Assembly: GCF_020886695.1 (NCBI RefSeq)
Contig: NZ_AP024485.1
Coordinates: 1,807,001 to 1,871,000 of the forward strand
DNA: 64,000 nt
From: Pseudodesulfovibrio sediminis
GTDB taxonomy: Bacteria > Desulfobacterota > Desulfovibrionia > Desulfovibrionales > Desulfovibrionaceae
Direction: 5' to 3'
Part shown: positions 25,555-34,132 of the stretch, in pieces
Numbering within the stretch: the stretch's first letter is position 1
Layout of the letters: each line of letters starts with the position of its first letter
Notes under the pieces: model-generated
What the model was told of the DNA's origin: nothing
What the model saw: only the letters and a program-made list of their open reading frames with translations
Database searches by the model: none
Position numbers and translations under genes: made by a program

Positions 25555-28551
25555 TTACCAATCAAGAGTCGATTTGAAGGCTGTTGTCAGCCCTTCGACG
25601 TCCTGCTCCAACACGTTCATATCGGCATATTTCGCGACAAGTTGACCCTCGGCTTTCACTTCGCCGATCAAACCGAATATCTGGCCGGCAAAGAGGGCCT
25701 CGAAAGCGTCCTTGTCAGCAGGGGCGACAGAGACCACAAACCGGCTGGCAGACTCGGAGTAGAGTACGCCGGTCAGGTTCATATCACCGCATGTGGGCAC
25801 TGCTGAAAGGTCAATATCAGCGCCCAGGCGGCCGCCAATGCACATTTCAGCCAGAGCCACGCCAAGTCCGCCGTCAGAGCAATCGTGACAGGCGGTGATG
25901 AGTCCGTCCTGAGCGGCGGCGAACACGGTTTCATACCGAGTCTTGGCAGACACGAGGTCGACCTGCGGTACGTTCGGATTCTCGAACCCGAGCTGCTGGG
26001 CGACTTCGGAACCACCCAGTTCCGCTCTGGTCTGACCCAGGACATACACCAGATCGCCCGCTTTCTTGAAGTCGGAGGTCATGCACTTGTTGACGTCAGG
26101 GATGACGCCAATAACGGAAAACAACACGGTGGGCGGAATGGATATCTTCTGCCCGCCGCCCTTGTAGTCGTTCTTCATGGAGTCCTTGCCGGACACACAC
26201 GGCACACCGAAACCGAGGCAGTAGTGTGCCAGGGCCTGGTTGGCGCGAACCAACTGGGCCAGTTTGTACTGACCGTCGGGGGTTGTCTCGGATTCAACCG
26301 GGTCGCACCAGCAGAAATTGTCACAACCGGCCATGTAGTTGACGTCGCCGCCAACAGCCACCGCGTTACGGATGCCTTCGTCAATGGCATTGGCCATCAT
26401 CCAGTAGGTATCGTAGTCGGAGAACTGCGGGCAGATACCGTGGGAAATGACCAGTCCCTTGTCAGAGCCGTATTCAGGGCGGATCACACCGGCATCGGAC
26501 GGCCCGTCCGCCTTGACGCCCACCATGGGTTTTATGGCCGATCTGCCCTGCACCTCGTGATCATACTGGCGGACCACATACTCCTTGGAGCAGATATTGA
26601 GACGACCCAGCATATCCGCGAGCAGACCGTTCTGATCTTCAGGAACCGGAATGAGGTCAGTCTTGAATTCAGGCCGTTTCCACGTGGCGGTCAGCTCCAT
26701 CTGGGGCACGCCGTTGTGGAGGAAGTCCATATCCAGACAGGTGACGATCTTGTCGCCGTAGCGCACCAGATACTTGCCCGAATCAGTGAACACGCCCAGC
26801 GCGGTGGACTCCACGTCCATCTCCTCACTGAGTGCCATGAACTGGTCCAGCTTTTCAGGCGGGACCGCCATTGTCATGCGTTCCTGGGCTTCAGAAATAA
26901 GGATTTCCCATGGTTTCAGGCCATCGTACTTGAGCGGAGCCTTGGCCAGGTCCATATCGAACCCGCCGCTGTCTTCGGCCATCTCGCCCACAGAGGAAGA
27001 AAGCCCTCCGGCGCCGTTGTCGGTGATGGCGTTGTACAGGCCGAGGTCACGGGCACGCATGAGAAAATCGTACATCTTGCGCTGGGTGATGGGGTCACCG
27101 ATCTGGACCGCCGTGGCCGGGCTGCCTTCGTGCAGCTCTTCGGACGAGAATGTCGCACCGTGGATGCCGTCGGCACCGATACGACCGCCGGACATGACGA
27201 TGACGTCTCCGACCAAGGCGCATTTCTCGTGGGACGGTTTACCGGCAACCAGCACCGGCATGGTGCCGATGGTACCGCAGTAGACCAGCGGCTTGCCCAG
27301 ATACCGTTCGTCAAAAACAATGGACCCGTTCACCGTGGGGATGCCGGACTTGTTGCCGCCATGCTCCACGCCTTCACGAACGCCTTCGAACACGCGACGC
27401 GGGTGCAGCAGTCGCGGCGGCAGCTCGCCCTCGTAAAAGGGATCGGCAAAGCAGAACACGTCGGTATTGCACAACAGGTTCGCGCCGATGCCGGTGCCCA
27501 TGGGGTCGCGGTTGACGCCCACGATACCGGTCAGCGCTCCGCCGTACGGGTCCAGTGCGCTGGGAGAGTTGTGCGTCTCCATCTTCACGCAGACATTGAT
27601 GGCATCGGAAAAAGTGATGACGCCCGCATTGTCCTTGAACACGGAGAGGCAGTAATCGCCGTCTTCGCGAGTGGCGGCATTGCGCTCACGAATCTGCTTG
27701 GTGGAACCCTGAATAAAGGTCTTGTACAGGCTGGAAAACTCAGAAGTCTTACCGGTCTCGGTGTTTTCATAGGTAATCTTCGCGCTGAAAATCTTGTGCT
27801 TGCAGTGCTCGGACCAGGTCTGCGCAAGGACTTCGATCTCGGCGTCTGTGGGGTCGCCTGCCAGACCAATCCTTTCGCGCTCGGCGATGACTGCCGGGTC
27901 TGCATAGTAATCACGGACATCGTGCATTTCCCTGAGAGAGAGAGCCAGGGTATTGGCACGGGAGAAGTCCACCATTTCCGCATCCGTCATGGAAGACAGC
28001 GGAATGATATTCACTTCGTCGGAGGATTCGCCGGTGACGCGCGCGGCCTTGGCTTCAAAGCCGGGATCGGTCTTCCACGTGTCAGCGGACTTGTACTCGT
28101 AGCGCTGGATAAGTTCGTTGGCGAGCAGATCCTTGCAGATATGCTGCACATCGGCCTCACCCATGTCGGCCACAATCAGGTACTGCTTGGCGGTATAGAC
28201 CTTGACGTCTTCAAGGGCCGCCTTGTCCAGCCCAAGCACCACACCCAACGTTTCCTTGGCGGTGCGCCCTTCGTTGTCGGTCACGCCGGGACGGAACCCG
28301 ACCTCGACAATCCAGTCGAAATCGCGGGCCAGAGGCTCAAGCGACACCTCATGCAGGACGGGGTCGTGCAGGGCGGCCCGTTCGAGCACGCTGTCCACCT
28401 GCTCCTGCGTCACGCCCTCCAGAGTGAAGACATTGACGATACGCAGGTCTTTGACCTCCATACCGAGCTCGCTCTTAATCTTGCGGGCAACTCGTTCACC
28501 CAAGACGTCACGAACGTGTTCCTTCAATCCAACAAGCACACGGCACAACAT
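25555..28551 (-). CDS. purL: Phosphoribosylformylglycinamidine synthase, PurS-PurS-PurL fusion
   Basis: 998 residues from the ATG at 28551 (AGGAGAGAGA upstream). It catalyses the fourth step of purine synthesis, FGAR to FGAM. Two PurS-like segments lead: 1-75 (VLVGLKEHVRDVLGE) and about 80-165 (VEVGFRPGVTDNEGR and LLANELIQRYEYKS). The PurL part follows with SEHCKHKIF, METHNSPSALDPYGGA and HDCSDGGLGVALAEM. There is no glutaminase domain, so a separate PurQ is needed; none is in the window. It stands alone, with a perfect but T-less hairpin at its stop. Confidence 0.93.
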   Translation of the reverse strand: MLCRVLVGLKEHVRDVLGERVARKIKSELGMEVKDLRIVNVFTLEGVTQEQVDSVLERAALHDPVLHEVSLEPLARDFDWIVEVGFRPGVTDNEGRTAKETLGVVLGLDKAALEDVKVYTAKQYLIVADMGEADVQHICKDLLANELIQRYEYKSADTWKTDPGFEAKAARVTGESSDEVNIIPLSSMTDAEMVDFSRANTLALSLREMHDVRDYYADPAVIAERERIGLAGDPTDAEIEVLAQTWSEHCKHKIFSAKITYENTETGKTSEFSSLYKTFIQGSTKQIRERNAATREDGDYCLSVFKDNAGVITFSDAINVCVKMETHNSPSALDPYGGALTGIVGVNRDPMGTGIGANLLCNTDVFCFADPFYEGELPPRLLHPRRVFEGVREGVEHGGNKSGIPTVNGSIVFDERYLGKPLVYCGTIGTMPVLVAGKPSHEKCALVGDVIVMSGGRIGADGIHGATFSSEELHEGSPATAVQIGDPITQRKMYDFLMRARDLGLYNAITDNGAGGLSSSVGEMAEDSGGFDMDLAKAPLKYDGLKPWEILISEAQERMTMAVPPEKLDQFMALSEEMDVESTALGVFTDSGKYLVRYGDKIVTCLDMDFLHNGVPQMELTATWKRPEFKTDLIPVPEDQNGLLADMLGRLNICSKEYVVRQYDHEVQGRSAIKPMVGVKADGPSDAGVIRPEYGSDKGLVISHGICPQFSDYDTYWMMANAIDEGIRNAVAVGGDVNYMAGCDNFCWCDPVESETTPDGQYKLAQLVRANQALAHYCLGFGVPCVSGKDSMKNDYKGGGQKISIPPTVLFSVIGVIPDVNKCMTSDFKKAGDLVYVLGQTRAELGGSEVAQQLGFENPNVPQVDLVSAKTRYETVFAAAQDGLITACHDCSDGGLGVALAEMCIGGRLGADIDLSAVPTCGDMNLTGVLYSESASRFVVSVAPADKDAFEALFAGQIFGLIGEVKAEGQLVAKYADMNVLEQDVEGLTTAFKSTLDW

Positions 28552-28614
28552 GATTCTCTCTCCTGTAGGCGGTTGCAGCCTCCACGGCTCCAACACGACC
28601 TTTCATTATGTAAA

Positions 28615-28652
28615 AGCGAAAAGGCCGGTCACCCCGCATGGGATACCGGCCA
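28615..28652 (-). terminator. Terminator of the polyprenyl synthase gene
   Basis: Minus strand GGCCGGTATCCC paired with GGGGTGACCGGCC, followed by TTTTCGCTTTT, directly after the stop codon. Confidence 0.85.
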
Positions 28653-28656
28653 AAAA

Positions 28657-29625
28657 TTATTTCGTTCTGGTCAACACAAAGTCTGCGGCCTGTTTGAGCA
28701 CTTCCAGCTCTTCTCCGGGCTGGAATCCGCTCAGGCATGCCTTGGCCTTTTCAACGTAGACCGCGGCCTCGTCACGGGTCTTTTCCGAATACCGACCTTC
28801 ACGCACCAGAGTGAGCACCTCACTGAGCTGGGTCTCGGTGAACGACTTCTCCTTGAGCGCCTCCAGCAGCACGTCGACCCCGGCCTTGTCCCCCTCTTCC
28901 ATAAGTAGGATAAGCGGCAGCGTGACCTTGCCTTCCTTGAGATCGCCGCCTTCCGGCTTGCCGGTCTCACTGGTGGGCGAAGCGTAGTCCAGGGCGTCAT
29001 CCACCAATTGAAAAGCGATGCCGAGATTCAGACCGAACTCACCGGCAGCGTCTTCCTGCTCCGGAGTGGCCCCGGCCAGGGCGGCCCCGCACCGACAGGC
29101 GCACTCGATGAGCCGGGCGGTCTTGCCGATGATGATGTCCATGTAAATTTTGCGGTCCAACGACGGGTTCTTGGAAAAGCTGATCTCTTCGATCTCCCCC
29201 TCGGCGGTCTCCATGATGCCCTTTGCGAGTAGCCATGAAAGGCGGGCAATGCCGTAGCGGGCTCCCATCTCGTTGGCGAGGGCGAGCAGTGCGTCACCGG
29301 CCAGGATGGTTTCTGTGCGTCCAAAGACAATATGAGCGGCTTCCTTGCCCCGCCTGAGTTCGGCGTCATCAAGATAGTCGTCATGCAGAAGGGTCGCTGA
29401 ATGCAACAACTCCAGAGAGCAGGCGATGGCGTGAAAATCGTCTTTTTCGTAGCCGAGCGCGCGGGCAAAAAGCAAGGTCAGCATGGGGCGGATGCGCTTG
29501 CCGCCCGAACCGATAATGTGCTTTGCCACGTCTTTGACAAGGCCATTCAACTGGTCGGATTCCTTGTCAAGAAATCCATTGATGGCGGGTAGTTCCCGTT
29601 GGAAATAGCGTAAAAGTTGGTCCAT
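28657..29625 (-). CDS. Polyprenyl diphosphate synthase
   Basis: 322 residues. Trans-isoprenyl synthase with both aspartate-rich motifs: HDDYLDDAELRR (82-87) and VDDALDY (209-213), plus GGKRIRP near the N-terminus and the GGDLKEGKVTLP loop. It builds the long isoprenoid side chain, most likely of menaquinone, given that futalosine hydrolase and MenG are encoded nearby. Chain length cannot be set from sequence alone; octaprenyl-type is the usual annotation. Confidence 0.9.
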   Translation of the reverse strand: MDQLLRYFQRELPAINGFLDKESDQLNGLVKDVAKHIIGSGGKRIRPMLTLLFARALGYEKDDFHAIACSLELLHSATLLHDDYLDDAELRRGKEAAHIVFGRTETILAGDALLALANEMGARYGIARLSWLLAKGIMETAEGEIEEISFSKNPSLDRKIYMDIIIGKTARLIECACRCGAALAGATPEQEDAAGEFGLNLGIAFQLVDDALDYASPTSETGKPEGGDLKEGKVTLPLILLMEEGDKAGVDVLLEALKEKSFTETQLSEVLTLVREGRYSEKTRDEAAVYVEKAKACLSGFQPGEELEVLKQAADFVLTRTK

Positions 29626-29670
29626 ATTGATGTACTATGTCAGGTTGCAGGTTGTGGGGCAAGCCCCGTA

Positions 29671-30360
29671 CTATTCGGCAAAAAGCATTTGAACGGCGGC
29701 CTCAAGTCCCCTGAGTGCCCCTTTCAAATCCCAATCGACAGAATCACGTGAGCCGACCACGTTGGAGAGCGTCCGCAATTGCAGGAACGGCAACCCCATC
29801 TGTCTGGCCGCATAGGCGAGACCAAACCCTTCCATATTTTCCATGTCCCCGTTACAGATGACCTTGAGCCAGCCAGCGCGGGTAAAAGTGCCGGTCACGC
29901 TGGACACGGAGACGCTGGAAGCACGCAGCCATGTCTTACCAAGCTTCAGCCCCATGGCCTCGGCGTCATTGACAGGGTTGAGCTTGACCCGGTTCCAGAT
30001 GACCGTGCCGTCGATCTCGCCCTGAGCAAAGCCGATGCCCTTGGGGTCGACACGACCTTCATCATCCAGCAGTCCGTACTCGGGCCAGGTCTCCTGCCAT
30101 GCGTAACAGGTTGAAAGCAATGGAAATTCTTCTTCGTTATACGCTCCGGCAATGCCCACGTTCACGACGCCGGAGATATCCTCTCGGGCCAACAGCCGCC
30201 CGGCCGCCATGGACGCATTGATCAGTCCCACGCCGGTTACGGCCAGCAGCAGGGGCTTCCCCTGAAAGACGAACTCCACGGCCTCGCCCTGCTCCACTCT
30301 GGGAGCGTGCGGGAACGCGGATTTCATTTCCTTGGCCGTGGCTGTTACAACAAGTATCAT
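29671..30360 (-). CDS. mqnB: Futalosine hydrolase
   Basis: 229 residues of the nucleoside phosphorylase/MTAN fold: LLAVTGVGLINAS, VVNVGIAGAY, and the base-binding NGDMENMEGFGLA with NVVGSRDSVDWD. It cleaves futalosine to hypoxanthine and dehypoxanthine futalosine in the alternative menaquinone pathway. The adjacent polyprenyl synthase and the nearby menG fit this over a methylthioadenosine nucleosidase role. Nine bases separate it from the upstream dehydrogenase gene, so they are co-transcribed. Confidence 0.88.
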   Translation of the reverse strand: MILVVTATAKEMKSAFPHAPRVEQGEAVEFVFQGKPLLLAVTGVGLINASMAAGRLLAREDISGVVNVGIAGAYNEEEFPLLSTCYAWQETWPEYGLLDDEGRVDPKGIGFAQGEIDGTVIWNRVKLNPVNDAEAMGLKLGKTWLRASSVSVSSVTGTFTRAGWLKVICNGDMENMEGFGLAYAARQMGLPFLQLRTLSNVVGSRDSVDWDLKGALRGLEAAVQMLFAE

Positions 30361-30369
30361 GCCCGCCTC

Positions 30370-31692
30370 CTATAAACGCCAATAGGCGACGTTATTCGCT
30401 TCCAGTTCTGCGCGGTCGAAGAATCCCTTCACGTCTATGACCAACGTGGCATCGGGATTGACAAACCAGCTCTTCAACTCCGCCACCGGGATTGACGCAT
30501 ACTGCTCGTGCGACACCGCCAGAATCAGGGCGTCCAGATTCCGCAACTCTTCGAGAGCGCAGAGCTCGACGCCAAGCTCCTCTCGCGCTTCGTCGTAGTC
30601 CGCTTCCGCGTCATGAACCAGAACATCCAGGCCGTACTCGTTCAGTTCCTCGATGATGTCCACCACACGGGTGTTGCGCAGATCCGGGACGTTTTCCTTG
30701 AAGGTCACGCCGAGCACGCCGACACGCGCCCCTTTGATCTTGCAGTCATTCTGGATGAGCCGCTTGACCGTGGACTCGGCGATGAACTTGCCCATGCCGT
30801 CGTTGATTTCACGACCGGCCAGAATGACATGCGGGTGAAAGCCCATGGCTTCCGCCTTGAAAGTCAGATAATACGGGTCCACACCGATGCAGTGGCCACC
30901 CACCAGCCCCGGCCTGAACGGCAGGAAATTCCATTTGGTCCCGGCAGCGGCGAGCACGTCCATGGTGTCGATGCCCATGGTGTCGAAAATCAGGGCCAGC
31001 TCATTCATGAGCGCGATATTCAGGTCACGTTGGGTATTTTCGATGACCTTGGCCGCCTCTGCGGTCTTGATGTCCGGGGCGCGGTGGATACCCGCCTTGA
31101 TGATGGTGCCGTACACCTGTTCCAGTAGCTTGCCCGAGGCATCGTCCTGTCCGGCCACCACCTTGGTGATGGTCTCCAGACGATGCACCTTGTCACCGGG
31201 GTTGATGCGCTCGGGGGAATACCCCACCCAGAAGTCCACACCACACTTGAGGCCCGACTCCTTCTCAAGAATGGGCACGCAGATGTCCTCGGTCAGTCCG
31301 GGGTAGACCGTGGATTCGTACACCACGACACTGCCCGGCTGCAGGTGCTTGCCCACCGAAGCGCTGGCTCCGGTCACGGGTCGCAGGTCCGGGGACCGAA
31401 ATTCATCAATGGGAGTGGGCACGGCGACCAGAATGAGCCGGGTCTTTGCCAGCTCGGACAGATCGGCGCTGTATGTCAGGTCGATGTCTTCACTCACAGT
31501 GGAAAAATCCACTTCATTGGTGCGATCGATGCGCTGCCCGAGTTCTTCCACCCGCCTGGCCGACACATCCACGCCCACAACAGAAAAATATCGGGCCAGA
31601 GAGACCGCCAGCGGCAGCCCCACATAGCCGAGACCGACCACGCCAATGGCCTCATCCTTAGACTTCAGTGCTTCAAAAGTTATCATACTCAT
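30370..31692 (-). CDS. Nucleotide-sugar dehydrogenase (UDP-HexNAc 6-dehydrogenase, TviB/WbpO type)
   Basis: 440 residues. The start at 31692 is chosen for GGAG 8 bases upstream; an in-frame GTG before it overlaps that site. N-terminal Rossmann GVVGLGYVGLPLA, the YSPERINPGD loop, the catalytic cysteine Cys268 in GLVGGHCIGVDPYYL, and the C-terminal GVTFKENVPDLRNTR place it in the UDP-glucose/UDP-HexNAc dehydrogenase family, closer to the acetamido-sugar branch. It oxidises C6 twice with NAD to make a uronic acid for surface polysaccharide. No other polysaccharide gene is adjacent. Confidence 0.9.
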   Translation of the reverse strand: MSMITFEALKSKDEAIGVVGLGYVGLPLAVSLARYFSVVGVDVSARRVEELGQRIDRTNEVDFSTVSEDIDLTYSADLSELAKTRLILVAVPTPIDEFRSPDLRPVTGASASVGKHLQPGSVVVYESTVYPGLTEDICVPILEKESGLKCGVDFWVGYSPERINPGDKVHRLETITKVVAGQDDASGKLLEQVYGTIIKAGIHRAPDIKTAEAAKVIENTQRDLNIALMNELALIFDTMGIDTMDVLAAAGTKWNFLPFRPGLVGGHCIGVDPYYLTFKAEAMGFHPHVILAGREINDGMGKFIAESTVKRLIQNDCKIKGARVGVLGVTFKENVPDLRNTRVVDIIEELNEYGLDVLVHDAEADYDEAREELGVELCALEELRNLDALILAVSHEQYASIPVAELKSWFVNPDATLVIDVKGFFDRAELEANNVAYWRL

Positions 31693-31755
31693 ATATAGTG
31701 CTCCATTCACCCGTTCGGGTGGACACCAATCGCTGTTTGCGGCACTCTGTACCCC

Positions 31756-31962
31756 ATGAACATCAACTGGTCGCTGCTTATCATAGCCACGGGTCTTGCG
31801 CTCGTATTCGAAGGCATCCCCTATTTCCTGATGGCCGAACGCATGCCGAAGCTCCTGCTTCGTCTCGCCACACAGCCACCGCGATTCTTACGCTTTATCG
31901 GACTGGCCGCAATTATACTTGGCCTGCTCGTCATCTCTTTTGGTCGCTCGTTGAACCTGTGA
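31756..31962 (+). CDS. DUF2065 small membrane protein
   Basis: 68 residues with two membrane segments (about 5-27 and 45-63). The GLALVFEGIPYFLMAERMPK stretch and a C-terminal hydrophobic helix are typical of DUF2065 (E. coli YjeT). Function unknown; in other bacteria the family lies near HflK/HflC protease-regulator genes. Here it is a single plus-strand gene divergent from the dehydrogenase gene. Confidence 0.85.
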   Translation: MNINWSLLIIATGLALVFEGIPYFLMAERMPKLLLRLATQPPRFLRFIGLAAIILGLLVISFGRSLNL

Positions 31963-31991
31963 CCACTCGCCCGCCTTGATGGAAGCCTGCT

Positions 31992-32750
31992 TTAACCGGC
32001 GTCCTTAAGGGGCTTCTGCGCCACATGCAGATACACGATGCCAGACATCATCGGCACGTTGTATACCCGCTCGAAGCCTGCATCGAGCAATTCCGAGCCC
32101 AATGCCCGCTCATTCGGAAATGATTTGATGGTCTCCGCCAGATACCGGTACGCACCGGGGTCGCCGGATATACGGTCTCCGATAAATGGCAGCATCTTGT
32201 CCAGATAAAAATTATACAACCCCTTCCATACCCGCTTCGAACCGGAGCCGAACTCCAGAATACAAAGCCGGGCGCCCGGCTTGAGCACCCGGAAGAACTC
32301 GGCGTAGGCGTCCTGCCGCGGCAGGATGTTGCGGATACCGAACGCGATGGTGGCCGCAGACATGCTCTCGTCCGGTAGCGGCAACGCGCGGCCATCGGCC
32401 TGGACCGGAAAAATGCTGTCCTCGCGCCCTTTCCTGAGCTTCTTGGCCTTGCCGTTCTCCAGCATGGGCAGGGCAAAATCCAATGCCGCCACCCGGCACT
32501 CTGGGTATTGACGTAATAGCTCCACCGATACATCCATGGTCCCGGCGGCCAGATCAAGCACCATACCACCCGACTCAGGGCGTGCAGCCTTGGCCAGGCG
32601 ATAGCGCCAGTAAATATCCAGCCCCCCTGACAGGGCGTGGTTGAGAAAATCATACCATCCGGCGATACGGCCGAACATGTCGGCAACCCGTTTGCCATGC
32701 TCGTCGTGCGTGTCGGCCCCGGTGTGGGAATCGCATTCCGGTTTCACCAT
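31992..32750 (-). CDS. menG: Demethylmenaquinone methyltransferase (UbiE/MenG)
   Basis: 252 residues. SAM-methyltransferase with the UbiE/COQ5 signatures: FGRIAGWYDFLNHALSGGLD, the SAM site VLDLAAGTMDVS, and FGIRNILPR with ILEFGSGSK. It makes the last C-methylation of menaquinone at the membrane. Its ATG follows the stop codon of the preceding small gene directly (TAAATG), so the two are coupled. Confidence 0.93.
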   Translation of the reverse strand: MVKPECDSHTGADTHDEHGKRVADMFGRIAGWYDFLNHALSGGLDIYWRYRLAKAARPESGGMVLDLAAGTMDVSVELLRQYPECRVAALDFALPMLENGKAKKLRKGREDSIFPVQADGRALPLPDESMSAATIAFGIRNILPRQDAYAEFFRVLKPGARLCILEFGSGSKRVWKGLYNFYLDKMLPFIGDRISGDPGAYRYLAETIKSFPNERALGSELLDAGFERVYNVPMMSGIVYLHVAQKPLKDAG

Positions 32751-32945
32751 TTATTCGGCCTTGTCGTCCTGTTGAGCTTCGCCCGCCCCGTCTCCGGCAG
32801 TCACTCCGGTGATGGTGCGCATGACATCCTTGTAAATGACGTCAAAGTGCTGTCCGAAATTTGAAGGGGAAATGCGACCGACTTCGATGAATTTGATGAC
32901 CACTTCCTTGGCCACCTGCAATGCCTGCTTATCGTATTTATCCAA
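32751..32945 (-). CDS. Small conserved-looking protein upstream of menG, TTG start
   Basis: 64 residues, one amphipathic helical domain (about 8-48: QVAKEVVIKFIEVGRISPS, then HFDVIYKDVMRTI) and an acidic tail. I do not recognise a named family. The only start with a ribosome-binding site is TTG at 32945, with GGGAGG 5 bases upstream. It abuts menG without a gap. Low-efficiency starts and the terminator-like hairpins upstream suggest tight control. Confidence 0.7.
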   Translation of the reverse strand: MDKYDKQALQVAKEVVIKFIEVGRISPSNFGQHFDVIYKDVMRTITGVTAGDGAGEAQQDDKAE

Positions 32946-32967
32946 ACCAACCTCCCAGTAAAAAAGG

Positions 32968-33023
32968 AAAAAACCGCCCGGTGGGAAATGGCCTTGACCA
33001 ACATAGTCAGGGTAGCCGGGCGG
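32968..33023 (-). terminator. Leader terminator/attenuator before the menG operon
   Basis: Minus strand CCGCCCGG and CCGGGCGG enclose an inner CCCTGAC/GTCAAGG stem, followed by TTTTTTCC. It stands upstream of, not behind, the minus-strand small gene, and its T-run ends about 12 bases before that gene's ribosome-binding site. Confidence 0.6.
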
Positions 33024-33024
33024 G

Positions 33025-33067
33025 AAAAAAGAAAGAAACCGAAAAGCCCCTTTCTTTTTGGGGGTTC
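33025..33067 (-). terminator. Second terminator-like hairpin upstream of menG
   Basis: Minus strand GAACCCCC-AAAAAGAAA-GGGGCTTTTC, then GGTTTCTTTCTTTTTT. Weaker stem than the neighbouring one but a long T-rich tail. Confidence 0.45.
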
Positions 33068-33313
33068 AGTAGCATGCAAGCGGTCGGTCCGTCGAGTGCT
33101 TTTACACGGCCACAAAGGCTGGAACCAAGACGGATTCGATATGCAGCCGAAACCATATAATCGAGGGAAAACACGGGCCGCCTTTCGTGAAAACCACTGC
33201 GCCGCATTCACTGGACACCCACCCCCAACCAAGGAATGAAGCCCCCCCCTCGACGCGCCCACCCCGCGCCCCAACACTTGCATTCCTGAGCAACCCTTGC
33301 TAATTGAACATCA

Positions 33314-33826
33314 ATGCAATCTCTAGAATTTCTCAAGAAAAAGCGGCCCTCGACATTCGGCCGGAGTGTGCGTCTGGTGCTCATGGCCCTGGTCATGTGC
33401 ATGATCGTCCCCTCCCCGGCGCTCCCGGAAACCATCGGCACCGTGGACACCGTGTTCCACCTGTTCTCCCGCGATGACGACATCATAGTGGAGGCCTTTG
33501 ACGACCCGGATATTCCCGGCGTGACCTGCTACCTGAGCCGGGCACGCAAGGGCGGCGTCAAAGGCATGATCGGTGTGGCCGAAGACCCGTCGGATGCCTC
33601 CATCGAATGTATCAAGACCGGCCCCATAGAGGTCCCCGAGTATGTCAGAAGTGGCAAAGCCGATGGCAAGCGGGTGTTCAAGAAAGGCACGTCCCTGATC
33701 TTCAAGTCCATGCAGGTGGTCCGCTTCTATGACCAGAAGCGGGATGTCATCATCTACATGGTCTACAGCGACAGAGTCGTTGAGGGATCGCCCAAGAACA
33801 GCATCACCTGCATCAATGTCAAATAA
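33314..33826 (+). CDS. creA: CreA family exported protein
   Basis: 170 residues, closely following E. coli CreA: IGTVDTVFHLFSRDDDIIVE, FDDPDIPGVTCYLSRARKGG, and FKSMQVVRFYDQKRD to the C-terminal VVEGSPKNSI. An N-terminal hydrophobic segment (about 19-38, ending PSPALPE) serves as a signal peptide. Periplasmic, function not established. The ATG at 33314 has no good ribosome-binding site; an internal Met at residue 24 would still keep most of the signal peptide. The next small gene begins 15 bases after its stop. Confidence 0.85.
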   Translation: MQSLEFLKKKRPSTFGRSVRLVLMALVMCMIVPSPALPETIGTVDTVFHLFSRDDDIIVEAFDDPDIPGVTCYLSRARKGGVKGMIGVAEDPSDASIECIKTGPIEVPEYVRSGKADGKRVFKKGTSLIFKSMQVVRFYDQKRDVIIYMVYSDRVVEGSPKNSITCINVK

Positions 33827-33841
33827 CGCTTAGGGGGAGCA

Positions 33842-34027
33842 ATGAGCCAAGACGAAATAACAAGACTGGTCAATGATGTTATGTCAGACCCGACCATGGC
33901 GGCCGAGGCAATGAGCATCGGTGACCAAGCGGCCATGGAGGCCTATATCACCAGCAAAGGGTATGACCTGACCGAGGAAGAAATGACCCAGGTATGGGCC
34001 ATGGCAACCCAGTTCATGACAGGATAA
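33842..34027 (+). CDS. Small Nif11-like protein
   Basis: 61 residues, acidic and helical. The pattern EITRLVNDVMSDP, then A-rich helix, then SKGYDLTEEEMTQVW resembles the Nif11 domain, seen both in stand-alone small proteins and as leader peptides of modified natural products. No Gly-Gly cleavage site or modification enzyme is nearby, so a leader role is not supported. GGGGGAG precedes the ATG, so translation is likely. It follows creA and ends before a strong terminator. Confidence 0.6.
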   Translation: MSQDEITRLVNDVMSDPTMAAEAMSIGDQAAMEAYITSKGYDLTEEEMTQVWAMATQFMTG

Positions 34028-34090
34028 ATCAGCCTATAGACGACCAGAACCACCGGCCCCCTGTCTCACGACAGAAAAAGGACCGAAAAG

Positions 34091-34118
34091 CGGGTGCACT
34101 GTGTGCGCCCGTTTTTTT
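34091..34118 (+). terminator. Terminator of the creA unit
   Basis: CGGGTGCAC-TGT-GTGCGCCCG (one G-U pair) followed by seven T. Confidence 0.93.
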
Positions 34119-34132
34119 GCGTAAGGGAATGG

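Larger units (their letters stand above)
32946..33313. other. Intergenic region with tandem hairpins in the menG leader
   Basis: About 370 bases between divergent units. The minus strand holds two terminator-like hairpins (33067-33041 and 33023-32968) before the small gene. The right part is unusually C-rich on the plus strand (33241-33280). Overlapping frames on both strands lack ribosome-binding sites. Confidence 0.55.

Noticed and set aside
25885-28908. 1007-residue plus-strand frame opposite purL
   Set aside because: Antisense image of purL caused by GC-rich codon bias; composition is not protein-like.
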